From Apoda limacodes (Eukaryota > Arthropoda > Insecta > Lepidoptera > Limacodidae), in contig OX291561.1 in the NCBI GenBank assembly GCA_946406115.1, positions 7,122,273-7,186,272 on the forward strand: DNA of 64,000 nt. Reading direction: 5' to 3'. Positions 36,323 to 52,810 of this stretch are shown here, one piece after another. Under the pieces are notes generated by a model. The model searched no databases. It had not been told where the DNA came from and was given only the letters and a program-made list of their open reading frames with translations. Both the position numbers and the translations under genes were made by a program. Numbering within the stretch: the stretch's first letter is position 1; every line of letters starts with the position of its first letter.

Positions 36323-36960
36323 TTTTATTTAGACTAAAGATGAGGATTCACTGCACAGCTTAGAGGACAAAAGGTGCGGTACTAGAATGGCACAGATGAT
36401 ACGGTTGCTGGCACGGCGCGCGGAAGGGGCCCTGATCCCCTTCTGTTGTAGTAGCCGGGTCCACTCCGGTCTCCTTCTCCGGCACGACTACCACTTCAGA
36501 GACTTTACACAGGCTGGCGGATCAGCCTCCCAGGGCGGAGATTAAGTGATCGTTGGGTTCGGGAACCCGTTCAACCTGCGGGCGGCCAGCGGTCAGCCGT
36601 TTCATCAGGTCTCCCTGATTGCCGGACCAGCACGCCGCGTCTACGCCAAGCAATGACAGCAATAAGCACCACCGATCCTCCGCTGTCCGCGCAGCGAATC
36701 CTCAAAGAGCTCTGGCAACCTTACTCACCGCCAGGAACAAAACACTTCTCAATGTTAGTGTAATTGTGGCCGCGGTTTTCTGTAAGGTGGAGGTACTAGC
36801 CCAGTTCGGGCCGCGCATTCTAGCAAGTACTCGCTATGCCCCGTTTTATTGGTCGGGCGACTTATTCGAGCGAGTACTTGCAGTGCCGTACCTCTCTTAA
36901 TGTGGATTGTTGGATGTTGTCGAGCATAGTCCATCGCCCTGGCCGTAGAATGTTGGATGT
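36323..36960 (-). mobile_element. GC-rich LINE-like 5' region
   Basis: GC-rich, unlike the AT-rich flanks. It contains cctccgctgtccgcgcagcg and a worn inverted pair with gcaagtactcgct and cgagcgagtacttgc (about 36821-36882). I recall blocks such as tctgtaaggtggaggtacta from lepidopteran LINE 5' regions. It lies just upstream of the truncated RT, so it may be the 5' part of the same insertion after an internal deletion, or a separate fragment. The 93-codon plus-strand frame here is not convincing. Confidence 0.4.
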
Positions 36961-37049
36961 TTTCGAGCTAATGGCCACTTAATAATTAAAGTTTTTAGCC
37001 GCCTATAAAGCATCTGACGTTACTTATCGTTTTTTTTTTCAGAACTGAC

Positions 37050-37215
37050 AATGCAATTGGCTAATGCAGCACCAGGCTTTTAGGGCGAGACTCTGCAGGA
37101 GGAACGGTCAAGGGGGAGCCTCGGCTTGGGTTGTCGCTCTTGGGGTCGGCCTTCGACCAGCGTGAGCCTCGAACCCGAAGGTGAGTCAGCGCGAGGAGGG
37201 GAGTTCCCTGTTAAC
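37050..37215 (+). mobile_element. GC-rich interspersed element, fragment
   Basis: Shares gggcgagactctg, gggagcctcggcttggg, cagcgtgagcctcg, acccgaaggtgagtca and gaggaggggagttccc with 1590-1745. The block with the ORF end is lacking. Confidence 0.7.
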
Positions 37216-37369
37216 TTTACGAATGCTTTCATATAACAAGACTCAGTATGTTTATAATCACAGTGATTGCAACACTATTTGGATTGGTTTCAGCTGTGAG
37301 GTAAAAACAAGATGATTGCCATGAGCCAACGGAGTCCATTAGGTACTTAGTCTACGCTGTTTATCTGTC

Positions 37370-37520
37370 TCCCTTTTTTAATACCACTAAGGTGGCAAAC
37401 TAGCTTGCGGTCCGCCTGATGGTAAGCGGTTATCGCAGCCTATGGACGCTTGTAACACCTGGGCTACCATCCGCGCGTTGCCGAGCCTTCAAAAATCTAA
37501 TAACTTCTTTCTTGCTTGCC
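37370..37520 (-). mobile_element. LINE 3' end fragment
   Basis: Reverse match to the 3' UTR of the LINEs at 32520/34660: taccactaaggtggcaaac, cctgatggtaagcggt, gcgcgttgccgag and aaaaatctaataacttcttt. About 150 bp only. Confidence 0.8.
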
Positions 37521-37675
37521 CGCCCGCCTGTCTTTTTGTCTGTCTGTTCGAACATTAAAGCGCCCTATAGTTTAGACCAATAAGTAGACGGATTACCTAA
37601 TAAATAATAAAAAGTTAAAAAAGTAAAAATTTAAGGGTATGCCTCATACAAGGAACACGTTTCTGTTGTTTTCGT

Positions 37676-37706
37676 TCGCTCTATTTATATATATATATAT
37701 ATTTAT
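37676..37706. repeat. TA-rich microsatellite
   Basis: An (AT)n run interrupted by tttatat. Confidence 0.7.
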
Positions 37707-38151
37707 ATAAGTAATGACAAAACCAGCAAAGTGTGAGATAGGCTCAAATCATTCAGATATTCAATTACCATATCAGCGCCATTTAGCAGAAATAGTATAG
37801 TATAGTATATGTAAAAAGAAACAGTTACACATTCGTTTATTGGGAACGATAAGGGAAGGGAAAAAACATCAGGCTTGGTCGGTCATTGAATGGATGACAC
37901 TTCGGCGGCACACTTTTTGATTGTGTAAAATGGTCTTACGGTTCCCACGGCACGCTAATCCAAATCGCACTTGACCGTTTTTTATTATTTATTTATTCGT
38001 CAAGGGTACAGAAACATGTTATAACAGATTAAATTACAACCTATAAGAGCTGGAAAACAGTCAAGTCAAATCACTATGTGATTAATGTAGAAAAAAGATA
38101 TACTTTAAAAATGTATCAGTCAAAATTTTTATTAGCAGTGTGTATCTTAAA

Positions 38152-40427
38152 ATGTCATCAATAAATGTTAAGTTCAACAATTTTTTTGGAGCAGTTGAAC
38201 GGTCTTCCCGCTCGTGCAAATTGGTACGATGGATCCTACAAGTGCTAGCTTTGTCCCAAGCTTTTTTACCAACCGGATGGCCTAATGCATATGTTTTGCA
38301 AGGTATATACCTAGTTTTATTTTTATTTTAATTTCAAATAACAGTTCGAAACAAGGCAAGAAGACAAAGATCTGCAAATAAAATTACCGCTGGAAGATTC
38401 TAGGCACAGGGAAAAGAGCAGCTTTGATGCTAAGCCGTGTTCGGGGCAGCACCATTAATATCCTTAGTGTAATAGCAGGATAGACTGTCCTATATCGTAA
38501 GCCCCCCTTCAATATTTATTTTATTCTGTTTTTTAGTATTAGTTGTTATAGTGGCAACAGAAATACATCTTCTGTAAAATTTTCAACTGTCTAGCTACCA
38601 CGGTTCATGAGATACAGCCTGGTGACAGATGGACGGACGGACAGTGGAGTCTTAGTAATAGGGTCCCATTTTTTACCCATGGGCGCGGAACCCTTAAAAC
38701 AGTTGCCTAGGCAAAACGCACTGTTTATCTCTTTAAAACGACTGGGCCAATATTTTTAACATTTGTAAAATGAGTAAAATACAGATACATAAAATGGAAA
38801 ATTTCATTTACTTTACCTGTCATTAAACAAACTTACTGAGAAACATCTTAATCGTAACTGGTTGTAAATGTTTTGTTACTGATTTATTTTTCAGCCACCA
38901 AGCTTGTTTGCATTCCTTGGACGTACAAAATATGATTGGAATTATAATGCAATACTGGACCAAAATATTGCACAATCCCATCCAAATAGAACATTATTTA
39001 TGACTCGTGGCAAAATGCTCGGAGGTTCTTCATCGATTAACTATGAGACGTATTCGAGAGGAGTGCCACAAGACTACGAGGAATGGAACAAAATAGCTCC
39101 TGGATGGGACTGGAAGACTGTTCTTGATTTTTTCAAAAAATTAGAAAACATGACTGACGAAAGCGTTTTAAATAGTCCTTTCAATTCCAATTTGCATTCA
39201 ACACAAGGTCCTGTAAAAATATCTCGTCCACCGGTTAACAAATATTTCTCAAAAGTAACTGAAAGTATTCTTAATTCATATGAAGAATTAGGAATAAAGC
39301 GAGTGCTGGAAAATAATGGACCAGTAATAGTCGGAGTTCTTCACTACATTTTACAATGAGTGATGGCAGGAGATCGAGTACTGCAGAAGCTTATTTAAAA
39401 CCAGCAAAAGGTAGAACAAATTTTTACGTTGCAAAACATGCACAAGTGATCAAAATATTAATAGACATTAAAACAAATCAAGCATATGGTGTACAAGTAC
39501 TTTTACATTCAGGGAAGTTAATTAATATTTACACAAATATTGAAGTTATCGTTTCAGGTGGATCTATCAATACACCAAAACTGCTAATGCTTTCTGGTAT
39601 TGGACCAAAATCATAATTGTCAAAGCACAACATAGATACAATAGCTGACCTACCGGTAGGAAAAAACTTACAAAATCATCTATTTGTTCCAATAATATTG
39701 AGTGGCGAAAAGGGCATAAAATCTTTAGTGTCAAACCTTTTTCCTATTGGCAATTTAGATTCTTATCCGGTACCGGTTAAAGCTGCATTTTTTAAATTAA
39801 ATTCATCTATTAATAAACCTCAATTTTTTACATTACACGTACGATCTCCAATTATAACATCCCCAGTTTTGCTATTAATTTGTCATATTGTATTAAACTT
39901 TGATGATGCTTTCTGTGATTCTCTTACGAAATCAAATTTTCACAGTGAAATCGACTTCATTTTACTCACTTTCTTACATCCCAAATCACGGGGAAAAATA
40001 ACATTGAGGAGCAAAAATTATTTGGATAGACATGGGCTACTACAGACAACATGCTGATGTAAAAATAGTTAAAGAGTCAATAACTTTTATAACAGGTCTT
40101 ATAAATACAACGTATTATAGAAATAAAAATGCGAAAGTAATAAAATTAGATGTTAAAGGATGCGAAAGATTGACTTGGAATTCAGGTCAATATTGGGAAT
40201 GCTAAGCAAGAAATGCAGTTACGACTATTTATCACCCAGTTGGTACCTGTGCAATGTGGCTTGATGGTGTTGTTGATGAACGACTTAAGGTTTATGATAT
40301 ATCAAACTTACGTGTAGTCGATGCTTCAATTATGCCTAAAATTACTAGTGGCAATACTAATATACCTACAATAATGATTGGGGAAAAAGCAGCAGGTATG
40401 ATAAAATTGGAACACGGTTTTCTTTAA
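38152..40427 (+). pseudogene. GMC oxidoreductase pseudogene (glucose dehydrogenase-like)
   Basis: Paralogue of the intact gene at 45061-48656. Exon 1 (38152-38302, MSSINVKFNNFFGAVE...) has the same 151-bp length and phase and a gtatat donor. The second exon with the FAD-binding GxGxxG is absent: 38303-38894 holds only a repeat and AT-rich DNA. Exon 3 starts after ttttcag at 38895 with [18 protein letters not shown] and keeps the GMC signature GKMLGGSSSINYETYSRG. It then has a frameshift near 39335, a TAA at about 39614, another frameshift near 40020 and a TAA at about 40203. The C-terminal HPVGTCAM and [16 protein letters not shown] are still legible. End at 40427. No functional enzyme can result. 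Confidence 0.92.
38505..38700. repeat. GGTTCCGTACC-type repeat, partial, inside the pseudogene
   Basis: Reverse orientation. Contains gagatacagcctggtgacag, ggacggacggacagtggag, tagtaatagggtccca and gcggaacccttaa. It sits where the FAD-coding exon would be expected. Confidence 0.75.
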
Positions 40428-41936
40428 GATAGTCCGTATATACATGTTATGTCAATATTTAATTAAGAACAATATTAATTCCAATCCAATGTTTTTCGTT
40501 AAATAATTTACACATACCAGTACTACCTATCAGGAATTTATTAAAAAAAGGGTTTGATTTGGAAGCTAATGTAACTGTTTGTGAAAGTGATTTTAAAGTA
40601 AGCTTCTCTAAGCATGTTACACTTAAGAATGGGCTGCTGGCTAAAACGTAGGTGACGAAGTTTAGTTCGGATGGGTTTTTACGCTACAAGATCAGTTAAA
40701 GGTCCACGATGCTGCGGGTTTGAAAGCACCTGTCTGTACAGTTTATTAATATTTACATAGGTTTCATACTTGTACTTACAAAACGATTGAATAGCGCTGT
40801 TTAACCAAATTTTAAAATAATAAAGTGATGTTCTTGTCAATGGCGGTGAACTACAGTTTATTTGAAGTAGGTACTGTGTTATTGGACAAAATCGTGATGT
40901 GAAAGAAATTAATGTGGATTCCATAATGTAATCAAAAATTTTTTTTTACTTTCGTACTTTGATTATAGTGGTCTTGGCATTGGCGATCTTCTTCATTGCG
41001 GGAATCAGCGGCATCAATGCCTTGGATTGGTACATTTTTGAGTTTCCAGAACCGACGTAGCTGCACTTCTAGGGAGTTGAAGAATTCTGTTTATGACTAC
41101 TTGTACATTACCTGTTCATTTATCTTACTCTAAGAATAAACCATAGATTACATAAGAAACGGGTGGAATGTGATAAAAGGTCTGTGACAGGTCCAAAAAG
41201 TGATTTAAACATGTTTACTAAAGGTGCGTTTTGTTGACTGCTTCAATGCGTTCAATGTCATAATCCTGGCAAGTTAAAAAGTTAAAAAGTTTAATTCTGT
41301 ATAACACAGTACAAATCTTGGCTCAGTCTCTTTGGTAGGATTACCGCATTATGTAAGCACATTATGTCGGTCAACAAAACGTCACATAAATAAAAGCAAC
41401 AAGGATGTCATATGCAGTAAAAATAAACACTGAATGCGTGTGTTGGATTGTTTATTTACAATTATCTACGTTTCCTTAATACATCACAAATATATGCGGT
41501 TTTTGTGTCGCCAAATTACGTATTGCACATAATACATTTATTGCTTTATTTTATTTATTAAAATAATGTACAGTTTCACGACATAGTCGCACCCGTCTTC
41601 ATTCTTAACTAGCGCGGTATTAAACAGTACGGGTTGCATCAGCGTTCGTGTGAATGCGGGTAAACTAGTCGGCTATGACATTGTGTTTAAAATATTCATT
41701 ACCTAACGATAGCTACCAGCGAGCTGTGTTCGAAAACTCACCCTGCCTGGGTGTAGTGTTTCGTGCTCGATCTCTTCTTTTTTGCAGAAAAATGTATATG
41801 CTATCCTGCTGTCAGTGGTACTCGTTTTACGAAAGCTCCCAACGTGCATATGTACATTTATTTTATAGGCGTTAAGCTGTAATTGACGGCGTTAATCTGA
41901 AACAGAGTTCAGTACAAAAAAAAAGTAATACGTCAC
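40428..41936. other. Intergenic, no gene seen
   Basis: AT-rich. Short ORFs only, no recognised repeat family apart from the palindrome that follows. Confidence 0.5.
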
Positions 41937-44744
41937 TTAAAAACTTCCTGCCTAATGTAATAATTATTTACGATTATATAATAAAAAACCATATTATGGG
42001 TGCAACCCTAAGAACTTTTCTCATATCCACTGTATGTTTCTAAATACAATTTCATTATCATCCTCAGTTTCTTCATTTTAGGGTTGCGTAGACAAACGAA
42101 AAAAAAACGGAACACTTATATGTATTTCCGCCTGTCCGTCACAGCTTTATAACTATGCCGCCTCTGAATCGATTCTAATGCCATTTTACAGAAACTATCA
42201 TGCAATTTTGTACCTAATAAAATAAGTTTTTTTTTGTCACGTAATGATGAACCAATCAACGATTTTTGAAAAGATGGAATGAAAAATAGTTCTCTTTAAA
42301 CTAGGATGTTATTTTTTTCGGTGGGTAAAACATTTCGGGCTTATAAATATGTTTTCCTTTAAGGAGTATATGAGGGTCCAAATGAAGTCAAAAAAATGTG
42401 TAACTTGGAAACAAAGAGAACTAAAAACCTAAAAGAAATCATGATAATGGATCTTAATAAACTTCCAACTAAAATTGTTTTCAATAAAATCGTTCCACAA
42501 GTTTTATAGATATTTATTATTTATCATATTACGGAACCCTAACTTAATGCTTATTCCACACGTACTTGGCCACTTTTTATTTTGATCTTTATTAACGACA
42601 GCTCCAGTTAACATTTTTTAGAAACAGAGCAAACAATATTGAAAAACTAATTTAACACTGCATAATTAAGCCAATATCAAAGAAACGAAACGGTAGTAAA
42701 ATCGAGCCTAAAATGCACTGTAGTATATTTGCTAACAAAACACTACCTAAACACATTTAAAACAAAATTATTTGTTTGTGCATGCAAATCACCTGTTGAA
42801 TGCAGGTCTAAACTGCTTACATATTAAAGGGAAAATATTAAACTTGTATTTAACAAAAATCTTTGGATAAAAAAGGTTTGCAGCCAGGGCATTGTACTGA
42901 CGATTCGGCCAGCATAGAAAGTACAACAAACACAATACATTTAAAAATACAAGTGAACTATAGCACACTGGAGGAGGGCCTGACTTGACACCACGCACGA
43001 AGTTGCATTACGACAGAATCAAGTAACCAACCAGGTTTTGCCTTTTCCAGGGCCGTGTTCGGAAACTCAACACGGAAAAAGAAATATATATCTTATTTAT
43101 ATCTATTTATTAACTACCAGTAGAAAGTTGCTTTATTTGTTTGAAAAACGTCACTTTTAAACATTTTTTACTTTTGAGTGACGAATTGCTTTTTTCGTAC
43201 ACTAAAAACTCGTATCAAAATTGTATACAATCATCAACATAAAAGGCGTTTCACCAGGTCAAAATTTACATCAGTTATTTTTTTTGGACCAAAAGTTTCA
43301 GTTTTAAATTCACTACGTACAATACCCTAAAAGAATTTTCAAATCCGTCTATATATGACGGAGTTATATATAAAAAATTATAAACATCAACCTCCTCCTT
43401 TTTTTGAAGTCGGTTAAAAATAGTCCGGAGCCGGTACAGGTTATGTTTAAAAGTGACGTTTTTCAAACAAATAAAGCAACTTTCTACTGGTAGTTAATAA
43501 ATAGATATAAATAAGATATATATTTCTTTTTCCAGTTTAAACCTTGCAATAGGACAGTAAAACCGCAAATTAAGGTAGGCCGCAGCATTAACCGCGTGTT
43601 GAGTTTCCGAACACGGCCCTGGAAAAGGCAAAACCTGGTTGGTTACTTGATTCTGTCGTAATGCAACTTCGTGCGTGGTGTCAAGTCAGGCCCTCCTCCA
43701 GTGTGCTATAGTTCACTTGTATTTTTAAATGTATTGTGTTTGTTGTACTTTCTATGCTGGCCGAATCGTCAGTACAATGCCCTGGCTGCAAACCTTTTTT
43801 ATCCAAAGATTTTTGTTAAATACAAGTTTAATATTTTCCCTTTAATATGTAAGCAGTTTAGACCTGCATTCAACAGGTGATTTGCATGCACAAACAAATA
43901 ATTTTGTTTTAAATGTGTTTAGGTAGTGTTTTGTTAGCAAATATACTACAGTGCATTTTAGGCTCGATTTTACTACCGTTTCGTTTCTTTGATATTGGCT
44001 TAATTATGCAGTGTTAAATTAGTTTTTCAATATTGTTTGCTCTGTTTCTAAAAAATGTTAACTGGAGCTGTCGTTAATAAAGATTAAAATAAAAAGTGGC
44101 CAAGTACGTGTGGAATAAGCATTAAGTTAGGGTTCCGTAATATGATAAATAATAAATATCTATAAAACTTGTGGAACGATTTTATTGAAAACAATTTTAG
44201 TTGGAAGTTTATTAAGATCCATTATCATGATTTCTTTTAGGTTTTTAGTTCTCTTTGTTTCCAAGTTACACATTTTTTTGACTTCATTTGGACCCTCATA
44301 TACTCCTTAAAGGAAAACATATTTATAAACCCGAAATGTTTTACCCACCGAAAAAAATGACATCCTAGTTTAAAGAGAACTTAACCTTTAAATTATTTTT
44401 CATTCCATCCTTTCAAAAATCGTTGATTGGTTCGTCATTACGTGACAAAAAAAAACCTTATTTTATTAGGTACAAAATTGCATGATAGTTTCTGTAAAAT
44501 GGCATTAGAATCGATTCAAAGGCGGCATAGTTATAAAGTTGTGATGGACAGGCGGAAATACATATAAGTGTTCCTTTTTTTTCGTTTGTCTACGCGACCC
44601 TAAAATGAGGAAACTGAGGATGATAATAAAATTGTATTTAGAAACATACAGTGGATATGAGAATAGTACTTAGGATTGCACCCATAATATGGTTTTTTAT
44701 TATATAATCGTAGATAATTATTACATTAGGCAGGAAGTTTTTAA
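41937..44744. repeat. 2.8-kb inverted repeat (near-palindrome)
   Basis: The outer arms, 41937 to about 43072 and about 43595 to 44744, are reverse complements with very few differences. An inner pair, about 43072-43165 and 43440-43537, also matches, leaving a spacer of about 275 bp. The right side has some 57 extra bases around 43537-43594. Both outer ends are TTAA. A 69-codon frame occurs in mirror image in both arms (42789-42998 minus, 43671-43880 plus) and merely reflects the symmetry. Each arm holds a diverged GGTTCCGTACC-type repeat (42079-42575 on the left). The spacer carries one arm of the foldback family seen at 193-624. Confidence 0.93.
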
Positions 44745-45060
44745 CTATTTAAATGGTGCCCAAGATGACTTTTCCACAGTAATTAGCAGTCGCAGAACCC
44801 TAAAAACAATTATATTAAAGATTAATGTAAGTGGTACTATTTCTATTAATTTAGGCCGTGATTTGCCTACTCGCATAATAAAATGCTTTAAGGTACATAC
44901 CTCAAGGTCATATGAAGATTTTATAACGGATTCATTAACAATTTATATCACTTGATAGACGGTCAAGTCCAATCACCGCTATCGGTGATTTGTATTCATA
45001 TAAGAATTGCTAAGAATTTAATCAGTCCAAAACTGCAAAGGAAAGTGTCCCGATATTAAA

Positions 45061-48656
<3,596 letters not shown>

Positions 48657-51229
48657 CTCCTAAAATTAGTCTATATAAAAATGTTATGTAAATATTGAAA
48701 TACGAATTATGTTAATTTCAAATATGAAATTGCAAGTAATCTGTCACCGTCACAAAGCCACCTTGAACATTTTGTAATCTTTCTGAAGTCCCACCTAGAC
48801 ATATCACACAGCGTCATCTTTTAATCTCTACATATATTTATTAATATTTATTATCAATAGCGATTTCTATTATAATAATACTATGTAAACATGCAAATAA
48901 ATAACAAATCAGAACATTCCTCTGAAATACATATTTGTATATCGCGCGTGTCTGCGGGCGAAAATCCAAATGTTGTTTATTGTTTTCGTATTAAGTAAAA
49001 TAATATTATAATCAGATAACATTGTCTGCATTGTTTTGGAAACTAAACAAATAAAATAGGATAACATGTAACGTTAACATATTTTTATTTTGTCGTAATC
49101 TTGAAGACAAATAATACTGAATATTTTATTTATTCACCTAGATGTGACCCACTTTTTCATTCGCAAAAAAATCTGTTCCCGTGGGAACACTCGTTTTGGG
49201 ATAAAATTATCCTTTGACCTTCACTGTGCCCAAATCAATTAAAATTTAAGTATCCTTAGTACGTGATGAATACTGTGTACATACACATATACTGTAGGAA
49301 CTATTGATTGGATATCCTACAACATAACAAAAGTATTAATAGTACATTATGATAAAAGTGAGCTAAGTTTGTCATTAACGACCCTAGCGCACTGGTATTA
49401 TACGACGTTTTTCAACACACCTGTATAAAAATAAAATACAATTCGTAAACGTATTTTGTTTACAAAGATTTTAATCATTAAAACTTTAGTAAGTATAGAT
49501 TAATAGTTCAAGTGACTTGGGTTGCAGGTAAGTACTAGCTTTCCGGAGCTTCTTACAAAAATTGTTTAACGTCATTTCGTGACAATATTTTGGATTTCCT
49601 ACAAATATAACCGTCTGAGCGTCTCTTTAGAAACGTAGTCAGTCAAGTTCCATTGTAATACGTGTTGATTTCAATACAATTTTTGGTCTTAACAATGCTT
49701 TATAACATGGAAAGACACTTTTATTTGCTAGTTTATTAAAATAAGCCAAAAATACATTGTCAGAAACTGGTAAGGCATGTCTGCTGATTTTCAAATTGAT
49801 TAAATTTTCGTCCTTCATCACTCGATCACAGATGAGATTTTCTAGCATTCTTCATAGGAATTTTAACGCACACACAGGGAAGGGTAGACGGTTTGCATTA
49901 AGTTACAGAACACTTAAAAGTAGCTGGACAACAAAGTGTGGATAGAAACTAGTAAAACATTTTCTGTTTTACGAAATTGCCCTTTGCGTGTTGTGCAGTA
50001 ATCAACTTATGTAGAAACGTATTTGTCTGCAACTAAAAGCCCACGAGCGCTGTATATTTGCAGCAACCTACTAATTTAATGTCAACCTTTTAACACCATA
50101 TTACACAGAAATACTACGAATACATGGCGCCACATACATATGACGAATTCAAATAACCTTATATGTAACTAAAAAGAAACTAGGTGGAATAAAGCGCAGC
50201 TTTTTAAGACTTTAAGACTTAAAATTTAAAAAAAATATTAAAATGACAAACAGCAACACAGTATTTTAGCGCAGAAACCATATACGTCTACTGCGTAACC
50301 ACATACATGCGTAAGCCCTATCAACTTGATGTTATTGAATCTATGCTTTATGATTTAGTAAGCCTTCTCGTATTTACTGAATGGCGATCACTGAAAGGTG
50401 TTGGACATTGATAAAGTTGCAGTTGCAGATGGTACGATTTACTTACATTTGGTTTACAAAGTAATATTGATGAAAAAAAAAAATCTTCGTTGCGCTGGTT
50501 TTGCCATTGCTAACAGGGGTAGACCATTCCTGACTGTTGCAGCAGAAGCCCCTGTACACAACGGCGATGGCCTCTCATGCCATCATAGTCCATTGTGTAC
50601 TGGAGCCTTTATACTCAAAATTGCAGCGAAACAACCCTTGAAGATTTAGTCGTACGAAACGATCTATCTACTCGCTGACTAGCTTTATCAAATTACTGCG
50701 TGCCTTTTCACATACGAGAGCTAATAATTGAGCGTATTCACTCCATGTGAATGCGCAGCGATTACCAGGTCGTATCTTAGTCACAGTACAGCGAGTTGTT
50801 TGTCCCACTCATACAAATTCGAGATACTTTAATCTGTCCTGTAGACTCATGGTGCGCGTGCCCAACTTGTGATAAAACGATATCTTTATTTTTGATTTCT
50901 ATTCAAGGGATCATGTAATAAGTTAAAATAAGGTCATAAGTCAAAGTGATTTTTTTTTAATTCGAATTAGGTTTTTACAAACACTTTTGAATCGTCAAAA
51001 TTATGAAATACTATTTTTTTAAGACTGTTGAATCAACAAGTTCTTATTGCTCGCTACTGTAAATTTAACAAATTTGTTTTTTTTTCTCATTAAGTTACAA
51101 ATTATTAGCGTTAAATTAATTTATAATTCTAGAAATGGCGTTATTTAATTCATCACAGCATGTCTGTCGTCTCTTTACTTCAAATAAAAGAGGTTTCGTT
51201 AGCATATAAGACACTGTCCTGGTTTTTTA
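48657..51229. other. Intergenic, no gene seen
   Basis: The GMC 3' region lies here (AATAAA-like words near 48897). Around 50500-50640 a GC-richer patch looks like repeat DNA, but I could not name it. Short ORFs are not supported. Confidence 0.45.
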
Positions 51230-51600
51230 CATGATATGGGAGATCATTAATGTAAATAAGAAATAGAAAAATACCTAAAATGAGCCCTGAAGAACTCCTA
51301 TAGTGACTACTGATCCCGGAGATCTTTCACCGTTGACATTTATTTTCTATACTCTGCTACTCATGTAGGAGGTCAAAAGGTCGAAAGCTTTGCCTATATT
51401 ACTATAGTTATGTAGCTTCTTAATGAGATTTTTATGTTGGACACAGTCAAATGCCTTAGATAAATCACAAAACAATCCAAGAGCATCATGCAAACCCTCC
51501 CAGGCTTTAAATATATTTTTTAATAGTGACACTCCTGCATCGGTTGTGGAACGGCCTCCATAAAGTCAAACTGTTTACTACTCAGTCATTATTTCATCTC
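51230..51600 (-). mobile_element. LINE reverse transcriptase fragment
   Basis: Minus-strand frame with GLFCDLSKAFDCVQHKNLI, the RT motif A region, and further on the worn VLQGSF..FFYFLFTLMISHI, matching the usual G(V)PQGSxLGPxLFLxYINDL. Frameshifted and short. It differs from the LINE family at 32-36 kb. Confidence 0.75.
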
Positions 51601-52169
51601 ATCAGGAAACACACCACTATCAACACAATTTTTTAAAAATTATTGCTAAGGGTTATGCAACATGAATTATTGAGTTTATTAGTTTATTAGAGTTGACAAT
51701 TTTAACCAAGACAACAAATAATAAAACGTATAATATTGTTATAGACATATATATTTATATAAATTTATAACACTACAACAAAATGTACAGATAGAATAAT
51801 AGGTACGTTGGAATTTATCTTCTAAAATAATATTTTCTATACGCAATTTACACTTTCTACAATACGTTCTCCTTCGTTTTTTTTTAAGTAAGTTTAAATA
51901 TTAAAGGTACACGTTCATTTTTATTATTAAATCTAAATATTCTACCAATAAATGTATCTTTATAACAATATAAATATATTCATAAGCTTCCATTTTTAAC
52001 CGCCTTCAAAAAATTAGAAGGTTCTCAATTCGGTTGAATAATATTGTTTTATTGTGATGCTATTGGTACGTCTATTACATAAGTACAACACGACTAAGTA
52101 ACTACATTTTAAAGCTTTTAAAAGCATTATCTTATCCCAGTCATTACGAGACAAAAAAAAATAACAGTA

Positions 52170-52285
52170 TAAATTGCCCGCTATACGCCCCACTGCGGTG
52201 GGGCACAGGCCTCTCATTGGATAAAGAGGCTAAGTCTATTGTCCACCATGCTGGCCTAGAGCGGTTTAGCGGATATATGAGTAAT
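52170..52285. mobile_element. Short LINE/SINE-type repeat fragment
   Basis: Contains cgccccactgcggtggggca, caggcctctcattggataaa and ccaccatgctggcctagagc, blocks I know as an abundant lepidopteran repeat. The class is uncertain. Confidence 0.5.
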
Positions 52286-52810
52286 AAACACATTATTTTT
52301 AGCTATAATTTTTTTCTTTCAATAAATTAAATATACTTACTGTACATCTTTTTTCTATATGTAATTTACAGTGTGGACGAAATATTTCATTTTACTAAAA
52401 CTAATATATACATCTATTTACAAGCTTTGGTATTTCATTATATGACACAATGTATAACAGGCGGTAGCTCTATGTTTAGATAAAATAGTGTATTGCTTTG
52501 AAATTGTAATATTTACAAAGATATTGTCTACACAAATTGACATTTTACAACAGCTAAGTTATATTATACACACTAAAAAGATTATATTGTAAAAAATATA
52601 TAGTCGATACAATAAACTACAATTGTAATATACATATTTTGCTTCCTAAATATATGTTTATGGACTATAACTACAATTTTATATTATCGTATGTACGATA
52701 CGCGAATACATACTATGTACGATACGTGAATACGTGTATCTACAATACGTAAATACGCATGATATTAGAAAATTATTTAATATTTTATAAAAACTGTTCA
52801 AAACTACGTT

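Noticed and set aside
42789..43880. Two identical 69-codon frames (MRGVKSGPPPV...)
   Set aside because: They are mirror images in the arms of the 2.8-kb inverted repeat, with no recognisable domain. Duplication of a frame is not evidence for coding.
41937..44744. piggyBac element (because of TTAA at both ends)
   Set aside because: No CCC-type piggyBac terminus and no transposase; TTAA is its own reverse complement, so it can be just the last matching bases of the arms.
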